A DNA stretch of 12,251 nt. Source: Candidatus Bathyarchaeota archaeon (GTDB taxonomy: Archaea > Thermoproteota > Bathyarchaeia > Bathyarchaeales > DTEX01). Location of the stretch: the NCBI GenBank assembly GCA_021158305.1, contig JAGGUU010000044.1, forward strand, positions 1 through 12,251, written 5' to 3'. Below, one piece after another: positions 1-6,605 of the stretch; the first letter of the stretch is position 1, and each line of letters begins with the position of its first letter. The notes below the pieces were generated by a model that was given only the letters and a program-made list of their open reading frames with translations, ran no database searches and was not told the origin of the DNA. The position numbers and the translations under genes were made by a program.

Positions 1-2
1 AG

Positions 3-191
3 GAGAGCTGCGGCTATGCATTGATAAAGAGCGTAGTTAGGAAGAAAATCTCGGAGATAAACGATAATGACGCTAGAAGAGACGGCTTCAGAAATAGGAA
101 GGCTCTACTCAAAGCTTTAAGAAAGATCTATGGAAAGATAACTCCGGAGACTCATGTCTACATAATAAGATTTGAGAAGGTTAGGAAGTAG
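3..191 (+). CDS. ASCH-domain protein, C-terminal part (5' end outside window)
   Basis: Reading frame 3 is open from the left edge to a TAG at 189-191 and gives 62 residues. They contain an ARRDGF motif, a short helix (KALLKALRKIYGKI), an acidic turn and a closing strand (YIIRFEKV). This order (DARxxGF, then a helix, then a hydrophobic strand ending near the C-terminus) is what I know from the end of archaeal ASCH domains, a PUA-like fold thought to bind RNA or nucleotides. The domain core with the GxKxxExR-type motif would lie upstream and cannot be seen. The gene points away from the importer cluster and no partner is visible. The family call rests on a short fragment; the reading frame itself is secure because the other two + frames are broken here. 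Confidence 0.62.
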   Translation, partial: ESCGYALIKSVVRKKISEINDNDARRDGFRNRKALLKALRKIYGKITPETHVYIIRFEKVRK

Positions 192-248
192 TAGCTAGCG
201 GGAAACAAACTGTAGGTCCACTGAGACCAAGAATTAAATGAGAGATGG

Positions 249-550
249 ATGATACGGAGAAAATTGACATCGACAGTGCTTGTTGATGCCTTGGCTACGC
301 TTACAATAGCTCTTCTCTATATAATGCTTTCTCAAGCTCGGGAGAGTAAAAAATAGCGGAAAAAATACGACGCTGTCATAAAGTTCTGGAGAAGAAACAA
401 TATAGCAACGATGGAGTATCAGATGAATCTGGAAAGCATATGGGGTCTCTTGCGATACGAGAAAATGCTTAGAATGGATTAAGAAGAATAGTTCTGAGAA
501 CGCATCTTTTCTATGCCGAGAAGAAAAACGAACAATGCTTTATCGTCTAG
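249..550 (+). pseudogene. Decayed small membrane-protein ORF (amber stop plus frameshift)
   Basis: Three open segments join into one plausible protein of about 100 residues. Segment 1 (249-356, ATG start, 35 residues) has a basic start (MIRRK), a hydrophobic stretch (about residues 9-27) that could be a membrane helix, and a charged end, then TAG at 354-356. The same frame continues without a further stop to TAA at 480-482 and reads like coding sequence (YDAVIKFWRR..., SIWGLLRYEKMLRM). A one-base frame change near 473-482 then leads into frame 2, which reads IVLRTHLFYAEKKNEQCFIV and stops at 548-550. I do not recognise the family. There is no clear ribosome binding site at 249. Alternatives are a sequencing or assembly error, or chance open frames in a non-coding gap. 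That the three segments belong to one gene is inferred from composition and order. Confidence 0.35.
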
Positions 551-744
551 TAAGCAATATCAATCTAAAATATTAAAGATCAGCTAATCATTGTGCACCT
601 TTAACTTTCTCATCCTGATATATGATTGTGAAGACATGAAATCTGGCATCCATTTATGCACAGATAGCCTTACTGAGTAAATGATTAAAACTCTGATTGT
701 TCCGATAAAGGGGATTTCACTTTTAAGTCTCTTTTAGCATTATG
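551..744. other. Intergenic gap with no recognisable feature
   Basis: This AT-rich stretch between the decayed ORF and the end of the last importer gene shows no open frame of useful length, no RNA gene and no repeat that I can support. A 6-base inverted repeat (TAGCAT/ATGCTA, 735-747) overlaps the stop codon of the importer's second ATPase gene, but no T-tract follows it on the - strand, so I do not call a terminator. Confidence 0.4.
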
Positions 745-1725
745 CTACTTGACCATGTGACATGCCACAAAGTGGTTATCGTCTATCTTCACAAGTTTAG
801 GTTCTTCTCTTCTACAAATATCCGTTGCCAGCGGACATCTAGTGTGAAATCTGCATCCTGAAGGCGGATTTATAGGGCTTGGAACCTCACCCTTTAACAT
901 TATGCGTTTCCGTTTAACATTTGGATCAGGCACTGGCACAGCTGAGAGCAGAGCATTAGTGTAGGGATGTTTCGGATCTGAAAAGATAACCTCCTTTTCT
1001 CCCATTTCAACTATCTTTCCAAGATACATTATGGCTATCTTATCCGAGATGTACTTCGCCACGGCCAAGTCATGCGTAATGAACAAGTAGGTTAAGTCTA
1101 ATTCTTCCTTTAGCTGAATCATAAGCTCGAGTATCCTTGCCCTTAAAGAGACATCTATCATCGATATCGGCTCATCGGCGACTATGAAGTCAGGCTTGAG
1201 GATCATCGCCCTTGCCACTGCGACCCTCTGCCTCTGTCCACCGCTCAGCTCGTGAGGATACGCATTATAGAATTTCGATGCGGGCTGAAGCCCCACTTTC
1301 TCAAGCATCTCCATTACGAGTTTCTCTTTCTCTCTGCCGTATGCTATTCCATGAATCTCAAGCGGATGACCTACATTCTCTCCGATTTTCATCCGCGGAT
1401 TCAGCGATGCATAAGGATTTTGAAAAATTATCTGCATGCGCTTTCTAAGTTTTCTGAGTTCTTCCCCGCTGAGAGAGGTTATATCAATGCCGTTAAAGAA
1501 GATTTTCCCCCCGGTTGGATCTATAAGACGAACTATGAGCCTGCCAGTAGTGGTCTTTCCACATCCACTCTCCCCCGCAATCGAGAATACTTCTCCCTTC
1601 TCAGCCTCAAAGCTTACCCCATCAACTGCCTTAACATAATCTATTTTTCTGCTTAGAAGCCTCTCTAAGAAGCTCCGCTGAACTGGAAAGTACTTCTTTA
1701 AATCTACTACTTTAAGCAACGGCAT
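745..1725 (-). CDS. oppF: Oligopeptide/dipeptide-type ABC transporter ATP-binding protein (OppF/DppF-like)
   Basis: This is one of two ATPase subunits that power the importer at the cytoplasmic face. From the chosen start (326 residues) it has Walker A GESGCGKT (51-58), Q-loop Q102, signature LSGGQ (160-164), Walker B FIVADE (180-185) and switch His 218. The D-loop reads SMID where SALD is more usual. The C-terminal oligopeptide-transporter extension carries Cys 291, 297, 304 and 322, a pattern linked in relatives to a [4Fe-4S] cluster. I chose the ATG at 1725 because GGGAG lies five bases upstream and the start falls 11 bases after the preceding ATPase gene ends. The frame is open up to an ATG at 1806, but that would overlap the upstream gene by 70 bases and add 27 residues unlike the family. 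It is the last gene of the importer cluster. The substrate may be peptides or oligosaccharides; archaeal members import both. Confidence 0.93.
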   Translation of the reverse strand: MPLLKVVDLKKYFPVQRSFLERLLSRKIDYVKAVDGVSFEAEKGEVFSIAGESGCGKTTTGRLIVRLIDPTGGKIFFNGIDITSLSGEELRKLRKRMQIIFQNPYASLNPRMKIGENVGHPLEIHGIAYGREKEKLVMEMLEKVGLQPASKFYNAYPHELSGGQRQRVAVARAMILKPDFIVADEPISMIDVSLRARILELMIQLKEELDLTYLFITHDLAVAKYISDKIAIMYLGKIVEMGEKEVIFSDPKHPYTNALLSAVPVPDPNVKRKRIMLKGEVPSPINPPSGCRFHTRCPLATDICRREEPKLVKIDDNHFVACHMVK

Positions 1726-1736
1726 GCTTTCTCCCT

Positions 1737-2693
1737 TCAATACTGGAAGCATTTTACCAGTCTGTGATGTCCAACCATAATCGTGGGAGGTTCCTCCTCT
1801 CGACACTTCTCAGTCGCGTATGGACATCTCGGGCTGAACCTGCATCCCTTTGGAGGGTTAATGAGATCCGGAGGGTTTCCGGGTATATACTTCAGCTTCT
1901 GATCAGAATGTTGAATGTTGGGAATCGATTCAAGTAATGCCTTTCCATATGGATGTAATGGCTCATTAAAGAAGGATTTTGCATCTGCAAATTCAACTAG
2001 TTGACCAGCATACATTAATGCAACTTTATCTGCTATTCCTGGAATTATGCTTATGTCATGCGTTATGAGAATCATGCCCATGCCGTAGAGATTCTTCAGC
2101 TCCTTCATTAAGTCTAAGATTTGAAATTGAACTATAACGTCTAGGGATGAGGTAGGTTCATCTGCAATTACAAGGTCCGGGTTCAAAGCTAACGCTAGCG
2201 CTATGCCTACCCTCTGTCTCATTCCACCACTAAACTGATGTGGATAATCCATGAATCTCTCAGAGCGTATTCCCACCTGCTCTAAAAGCTTTATAGCTTT
2301 CTCTTCTGCTTCTTCGCGAGTCAAGGTTTCGTGAGCCATTATGGTCTCAACTATGTGATCGCCTATCTTCATTAATGGATCAAGCGATGTCATTGGATCT
2401 TGAAAGACCATTGAGATCCTTTTTCCGCGGATCTTCCGCATCTCTTCTTCGCTCAGCTCCGTTAGGTTTAGGCCGTCGAAGACTATCTTCCCGCTGATTA
2501 TTCTGCCCGGAGGCGGAACAAGCCTCAGTATTGCCCGTCCCAACGTTGACTTTCCGGAGCCTGACTCGCCGACAAGCCCTATGGTTTCTCCTTTCTTCAT
2601 GAATAAGTCAACATTGTCTACAGCCATAACTACGCCATCCCTAGTATAGTAGTAGACTCTCAACCCCTCTATTCTTAGAAGATCGGAGATCAT
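1737..2693 (-). CDS. oppD: Oligopeptide/dipeptide-type ABC transporter ATP-binding protein (OppD/DppD-like)
   Basis: This is the second ATPase of the importer and should pair with the OppF-like subunit under the two permeases. The 318 residues show Walker A GESGSGKS (42-49), Q-loop Q98, signature FSGGM (154-158), Walker B LVIADE (174-179), D-loop SSLD and switch His 212. FSGGM in place of LSGGQ is normal for the OppD/DppD branch and separates it from its partner. The C-terminal extension has Cys 284, 290, 297 and 315 with the same spacing as in the partner (C-x5-C-x6-C-x17-C), which fits the Fe-S binding tail described for DppD-type proteins. The ATG start at 2693 lies three bases after the permease C stop and has GGGAG upstream, so translation is probably coupled. 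Length is typical for the family. Confidence 0.93.
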   Translation of the reverse strand: MISDLLRIEGLRVYYYTRDGVVMAVDNVDLFMKKGETIGLVGESGSGKSTLGRAILRLVPPPGRIISGKIVFDGLNLTELSEEEMRKIRGKRISMVFQDPMTSLDPLMKIGDHIVETIMAHETLTREEAEEKAIKLLEQVGIRSERFMDYPHQFSGGMRQRVGIALALALNPDLVIADEPTSSLDVIVQFQILDLMKELKNLYGMGMILITHDISIIPGIADKVALMYAGQLVEFADAKSFFNEPLHPYGKALLESIPNIQHSDQKLKYIPGNPPDLINPPKGCRFSPRCPYATEKCREEEPPTIMVGHHRLVKCFQY

Positions 2694-2696
2694 CCG

Positions 2697-3575
2697 TCAT
2701 CTCCCAGATAATTTCGGGTTCAATATCTCTGCAAGCCCCTCTCCGAAGAGGCTAAAGCCCAACGTAAGGAGGACAATCATTAATCCGGGAAACGTCCCTG
2801 GCCACCATATCTTCGCCGTTAATGCTCCATAACCCATTCTTAAATCGAATCCCCAGTCCGGTATATGTGCTGGAAGTCCAAGTCCGAGAAAACTCAGAGC
2901 AGCTAATGTTAGCACGGCATCCGCAGCGTTAAGCGATAATACTATCGGAATCGAAGGGATCACGTTTGGAAATATATACTTGAATATCAGGGTTCTTCCC
3001 TTAGCGCCTATTGCCTTAGCGGCTTCAACAAATAGACTTTCTTTCATAGAGAGAACCTCGCCTCGAATCATTCTAAAATATATTGGAACGTACACTACTG
3101 TAAGTGAAACTGTTACTGGCATTATTCCCTGACCGAGCATGACTGCTAGGGCTATTGCCAAGATTAAGCCTGGAAATGCATATAGGCTATCCATGAATAA
3201 TGATAGGGCTGTGTCAAACTTCCCTCCAACATACCCTGAGATTAAACCTAAAGTCACTCCGCATGCTGATGAAAGAGCCATCGACAGAAACGTAACTATG
3301 AGTACAGTTCTCGAGCCCCATATGATCCTGCTTAGAATGTCGCGTCCAAGCCTATCTGTACCCATTGGAAACTTCGAATTAGGACTCTCATATAATCCTC
3401 CAACTCTAGTCTTGTTGGGATCGTAGGGAGCTAGTACTGGAGCAAATATCGCCATGAAGATGAAAGTTAATACTATTACGAGGCCCACTATGATAAAGAG
3501 GCCCTCAACTCCTCTTCTAGGCGAGATCTTGCTAAGCATGGATGTTATCATTTTTGGAGCTGTGAGATTCGCCAT
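2697..3575 (-). CDS. oppC: ABC transporter permease, OppC/DppC-like
   Basis: This inner-membrane permease is one half of the translocation channel. After a short cytoplasmic start it has a first membrane helix (about residues 26-48), the loop motif GTDRLGRD (about 72-79) typical of DppC/OppC, and several further hydrophobic segments, consistent with six helices. The EAA loop that docks onto an ATPase is clear: VEAAKAIGAKG near residues 173-183, followed by FPNVIPSIP. I chose the ATG at 3575 (292 residues) because AGGTGG lies just upstream. A GTG at 3584, directly after the permease B stop, is in frame and would add three residues, so the true start may be either. The gene sits three bases before the OppD-like gene. 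Sequence and order leave little doubt about the role; the substrate is unknown. Confidence 0.92.
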   Translation of the reverse strand: MANLTAPKMITSMLSKISPRRGVEGLFIIVGLVIVLTFIFMAIFAPVLAPYDPNKTRVGGLYESPNSKFPMGTDRLGRDILSRIIWGSRTVLIVTFLSMALSSACGVTLGLISGYVGGKFDTALSLFMDSLYAFPGLILAIALAVMLGQGIMPVTVSLTVVYVPIYFRMIRGEVLSMKESLFVEAAKAIGAKGRTLIFKYIFPNVIPSIPIVLSLNAADAVLTLAALSFLGLGLPAHIPDWGFDLRMGYGALTAKIWWPGTFPGLMIVLLTLGFSLFGEGLAEILNPKLSGR

Positions 3576-3584
3576 TCCGGCCAC

Positions 3585-4595
3585 CTAGTACCTGATACGC
3601 GGATCGATATAGACATAGATTATATCAACTATGAGGCTTATCAAAACTATAAGAGTCGCTATAAAAACTATTGTTCCCTGAATCGTCGTGAAGTCTCGAT
3701 AGCTGATTCTTTCATATAGGAAGTATCCCATCCCCGGCCACGAGAAAGTTGTCTCAGTTAAAACGGCGCCTGCAAGTAGAAGAGCAAATTGTAACCCCAT
3801 CATCGTCAGTATCGGTATGAAAGCATTCTTTAATGCATGTTTGTATATAATTGTTCTTTCCGGCAGACCCCTAGCCCTAGCGGCTCTTATAAAGTCACTC
3901 TGTAAAATATCTATCATATGAGTTCTCGTCAGACGCGTGTATATTCCAGAGAGATAAATTCCCAGAGTTACCGTAGGCAAAATAAGATGCCTTATCGAGT
4001 CTATTAAACCTGGAAGATTCATCGTTAATATGCTGTCTAGAACATAGAGTCCAGTAATTATTTCAGGAGCCATCCGCGGATCAGACCTGCCGCTTATGGG
4101 AAGCCAGCCTAGATATACCCCAAAGATCAGCTGCAATACTAAGCCGAACCACGGAATAAAGATCGAGTATGTTATGATTCCGTAGAGTCTTATGGCATGA
4201 TCAGCTGGCTTGTTACGTCTACGCGCCGAGAAGACGCCCGTGAAGACTCCAAGGAGAATGCTAAAGGTAAAGGCTGATATGGAAAGCTCAAGAGTCGCTG
4301 GGAAATGTTCAAGTATCTCATCTAAAACTGGCCTCTGACCCCATATCATTGATCTTCCAAGATCGAAATGAGCCAAATTCATTAAATAATTTAAGTACTG
4401 AATGTATAAGGGTTTGTCAAGTCCAAGCTGCTTTCTTATACGTTCTATCTCGCTGATGGGAGCATGTCCCCCAAGCATGGCACTTACTGGATCTCCGGCG
4501 ACTCTCAAAACTACGAAAACAACGCTGAGAAGGATAAGTAGCATGGGAATCGAAAGGAGTATGCGCCTAATTATGTATACTCTTAGGGACGTCAA
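3585..4595 (-). CDS. oppB: ABC transporter permease, OppB/DppB-like
   Basis: This is the other channel subunit. The 336 residues begin with a basic-then-hydrophobic segment (about 9-32), followed by the periplasm-facing DPVSAMLGGHAP region (35-46) and the GLDKPLYIQYLNYL motif found in DppB/OppB proteins. About five more hydrophobic segments follow. The EAA loop is at residues 237-261 (RAARARGLPERT... ending in NAFIPIL), and the protein ends in DPRIRY, a conserved C-terminus in this family. The start is a TTG at 4595 with GGAAGAG upstream; no ATG exists near the expected N-terminus, and starting at the first internal Met would remove half of the first helix. It follows the binding-protein gene by 54 bases. 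Confidence 0.92.
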   Translation of the reverse strand: MTSLRVYIIRRILLSIPMLLILLSVVFVVLRVAGDPVSAMLGGHAPISEIERIRKQLGLDKPLYIQYLNYLMNLAHFDLGRSMIWGQRPVLDEILEHFPATLELSISAFTFSILLGVFTGVFSARRRNKPADHAIRLYGIITYSIFIPWFGLVLQLIFGVYLGWLPISGRSDPRMAPEIITGLYVLDSILTMNLPGLIDSIRHLILPTVTLGIYLSGIYTRLTRTHMIDILQSDFIRAARARGLPERTIIYKHALKNAFIPILTMMGLQFALLLAGAVLTETTFSWPGMGYFLYERISYRDFTTIQGTIVFIATLIVLISLIVDIIYVYIDPRIRY

Positions 4596-4649
4596 GGGCT
4601 TCTCTTCCTGAACAATATAAAGAGAAAGAAGATGGGTGGTTTATTTCTT

Positions 4650-6377
4650 TTACTCCTTATATATCAGGTAGTATCTGAGCAACATCGTCGGGTCCAATAT
4701 GACTCCCCTCACGTTCGGCCAGAAGACTATGAACAATTTTCCTTGGAAGAATGGTATAACCGGAGCTTCCTCTGCCATCAGCCTTTGAACCTCCTTGTAA
4801 AGTTCTGTCCGCTCTGCTTTATCAATGGCGACGCTTGCCTTGTCAAGTAGCTCATCCATTTTAGAATTGTTGTAGAATACTCCGAGATCCGGTGACCACT
4901 CTGAGTGAAGGAAGCATGTTGTGTAGTCGTCTGGATCTAGGTAGTCTGGATACCAGCCTAGGAGAAAGATCGGCATAACTCCCTTAGCTATGTATTCTGC
5001 GGCGTATGTTGCCCATTCGGCACTCTTCAACGTAACCTTCATCATCCCGGTCTCTTCGAGGCTTTCCTTAATGACCAGAGCTACGTCGGCTTCCAGATCT
5101 CCATAATGCGTGGGCGTGTACCATAATTCAAACTCGAATGGATTCGCCTCGCTATATCCGGCTTCCTTCAAGAGCTCTTTAGCGAGGGTTAAGTTTCTGA
5201 CTCCATACTCCTCCTTAAACGCATCTATGTGACTCCACATACCCTTCGGAATCATGCTATAGAGTGGCTCAACCGTTCCCTTGTAGACCTCATTGCAGAT
5301 CTTATCTCTATCTATGGCCGCGGCTATCGCTCTTCTCAAGCGTACATCATTGAATGGTGCTTGATTGCATCTTAAAACGAGATATCTTATGTATGGTCCT
5401 GGAACCTCCTCAATCGTTAAGACTCCTCTCGCTTTCAAATCGAGTATATCGGTTGGCTTAAGAGTTCTCCAAGCTATATCAATCTCCCCAGTCTCAACCG
5501 CAAGTCTTAAGGTAGAAGCGTCCTTGTAAAACTTGATTATGAACTCCTTAGCCTTCGGAGGCGTGCCGTAATAGTCTGGATTAGCCTCTAAGACGAGCTC
5601 AACATCTCTGACCCACTTCTTAATCTTATATGGGCCGTAATGTCCGACGAGCGGCTCAGCCGTCTTGTCCGCGGGATAAGACTTTGGACTTACTGGAAAG
5701 TATGGAACTGTTGCAACGAGAGACGGGAAGTATGAGACTGGCTTCTTAAGTATGAACTTGACAGTTAACTCATCGACGACCTCAACTTTCTCGACAAACG
5801 CTGAAACCAGCCATGACGGATCCAAGCCTAGCTTCATAACTCGATCTATCGAATACTTAACCGCAGATGCATCTAGAGGGGCACCGTCGGTGAATTTTAA
5901 TCCGGGCCTCAGATGGAACGTATATACCTTTCCATCCTCGCTTACTTCATAGGACTCTGCGATTCCGGGAACGATCTCCGTTGTTCCAGGCTTATACTTC
6001 AGCAAGCCTTCTCCAATATTGTTGAAGATCTCCCACGTGTAGAAGTCGTAGCATTTCGCCGGGTCAAGCACCGTGATCTTATCGGTTGTGCCCAAGATTA
6101 TTGGTTTAGGCTTAACCGTTTCCTCTAATCCTGAGAGTCTCTCTTGTATTTCTGAGATCGTTTCTCCATAGGTTCCGAGAGTCTTCGACATTTCAGTTAA
6201 TGCCTTCGCCAAGTTCGTCTCCGCTGTCGCTAATTCGGAGACCTTGCTAGATAATTCATCAAGCTTTGATGATATATTTGATACGCTGGCTATATAGCTC
6301 AGTGAAGCTGCTGAAACGATGAGGTTAATGATCAGCAATACGAGCAAAACTTTATTTATAGTATTAGCGGCGGACAT
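4650..6377 (-). CDS. oppA: ABC transporter substrate-binding protein (SBP_bac_5 family), anchored on a coiled-coil stalk
   Basis: This is the extracytoplasmic receptor of the importer. Residues 9-29 form one hydrophobic helix. Residues 35-90 are rich in spaced Leu, Ile and Val among Glu, Lys and Ser (SSKLDELSSKVSELA, SEIQERLSGLEETV) and look like a coiled coil. The binding domain starts near 92 and shows family hallmarks: LDPAKCYDFYTWEIFNNIGEGLL, AESYEVSEDGKVYTFHLRPG and FTDGAPLDASAVKYSIDRV. There is no lipobox Cys after the helix, so it is probably held by an uncleaved signal anchor, with the coiled coil as a spacer or oligomer stalk. The ATG at 6377 has AAGGTGG seven bases upstream. It is the first gene of the cluster, with its own TATA box. 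The ligand (peptide, oligosaccharide or nickel-like) cannot be read from the sequence. Confidence 0.92.
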   Translation of the reverse strand: MSAANTINKVLLVLLIINLIVSAASLSYIASVSNISSKLDELSSKVSELATAETNLAKALTEMSKTLGTYGETISEIQERLSGLEETVKPKPIILGTTDKITVLDPAKCYDFYTWEIFNNIGEGLLKYKPGTTEIVPGIAESYEVSEDGKVYTFHLRPGLKFTDGAPLDASAVKYSIDRVMKLGLDPSWLVSAFVEKVEVVDELTVKFILKKPVSYFPSLVATVPYFPVSPKSYPADKTAEPLVGHYGPYKIKKWVRDVELVLEANPDYYGTPPKAKEFIIKFYKDASTLRLAVETGEIDIAWRTLKPTDILDLKARGVLTIEEVPGPYIRYLVLRCNQAPFNDVRLRRAIAAAIDRDKICNEVYKGTVEPLYSMIPKGMWSHIDAFKEEYGVRNLTLAKELLKEAGYSEANPFEFELWYTPTHYGDLEADVALVIKESLEETGMMKVTLKSAEWATYAAEYIAKGVMPIFLLGWYPDYLDPDDYTTCFLHSEWSPDLGVFYNNSKMDELLDKASVAIDKAERTELYKEVQRLMAEEAPVIPFFQGKLFIVFWPNVRGVILDPTMLLRYYLIYKE

Positions 6378-6408
6378 TATTTTCCACCTTCTATTCTCAT
6401 CTGATATT

Positions 6409-6418
6409 TAATCGATTA
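6409..6418. promoter_or_regulatory. Palindrome TAATCGATTA next to the importer TATA box
   Basis: This perfect 10-base palindrome lies directly downstream of the TATA box for the binding-protein gene and upstream of the inferred transcript start. Its core TTAATCGA (6408-6415) recurs twice in the thermosome promoter. A repressor bound here would block transcription initiation. Operator function is inference. Confidence 0.35.
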
Positions 6419-6419
6419 G

Positions 6420-6436
6420 AATATATATTTTTTCAT
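6420..6436 (-). promoter_or_regulatory. Archaeal core promoter (TATA box) of the importer operon
   Basis: On the - strand this reads TGAAAAAATATATATTC: a TATA box preceded by a purine-rich BRE-like stretch. A transcript starting about 25 bases downstream (near 6399) would leave a leader of about 22 bases carrying the AAGGTGG site of the binding-protein gene at 6377. The AT-rich gap contains other TATA-like runs, so the exact box could differ. Confidence 0.5.
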
Positions 6437-6482
6437 AAAAAATAGCATATTATTAAAAGATTTATTATTATTCCTCAATATT

Positions 6483-6498
6483 TTTAAGACATCTTAAA
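6483..6498. promoter_or_regulatory. Inverted repeat TTTAAGA-CA-TCTTAAA upstream of the importer promoter
   Basis: Two perfect 7-base arms flank a 2-base spacer about 50 bases upstream of the importer TATA box. Size and symmetry fit a dimeric helix-turn-helix regulator such as an Lrp-like protein, and the position upstream of the core promoter would suit an activator. No regulator gene is visible in the window. The site sits in an AT-rich gap, where short palindromes also arise by chance. Confidence 0.35.
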
Positions 6499-6511
6499 GT
6501 AGGGGATGCAA

Positions 6512-6555
6512 TGCTGTAAAGACATAGCCGAGAAACCTCCTTGTCTTTTCTAGCA
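6512..6555. other. Imperfect hairpin between thermosome and importer genes
   Basis: The outer arms TGCTG/TAGCA (one G-T wobble) and inner arms AAAGACA/TGTCTTT stack around a small internal loop and enclose 17 bases. The loop contains ACCTCCT on the + strand (AGGAGGT on the - strand), and its GAG/CTC could pair further. It lies downstream of the thermosome terminator tract and upstream of the importer promoter. It may be a small RNA, a second terminator or processing site, or a remnant. Base pairing is visible; transcription is not. Confidence 0.3.
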
Positions 6556-6570
6556 GAATATACCAAGTAA

Positions 6571-6600
6571 TAAAAAAGGAACTTTAAAAGACAAAATGAA
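6571..6600 (-). terminator. T-rich transcription terminator after the thermosome gene
   Basis: On the - strand, within 36 bases after the thermosome stop, the sequence runs through TTTTG, CTTTTAAAG and then six T (plus positions 6572-6577). Archaeal terminators are typically such T-tracts without a strong hairpin. Confidence 0.5.
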
Positions 6601-6605
6601 GATTT

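Noticed and set aside
354..356. In-frame TAG as a pyrrolysine codon
   Set aside because: No pyrrolysine genes are visible, a frameshift further on also breaks the frame, and decay explains both defects more simply.
735..747. Inverted repeat TAGCAT/ATGCTA at the end of the importer operon as a terminator
   Set aside because: The stem is only six bases and is followed by an A-rich, not T-rich, sequence on the - strand.
1252..1656. Open frame of 134 codons on the + strand
   Set aside because: It is fully opposite the OppF-like ATPase and its translation shows no domain.
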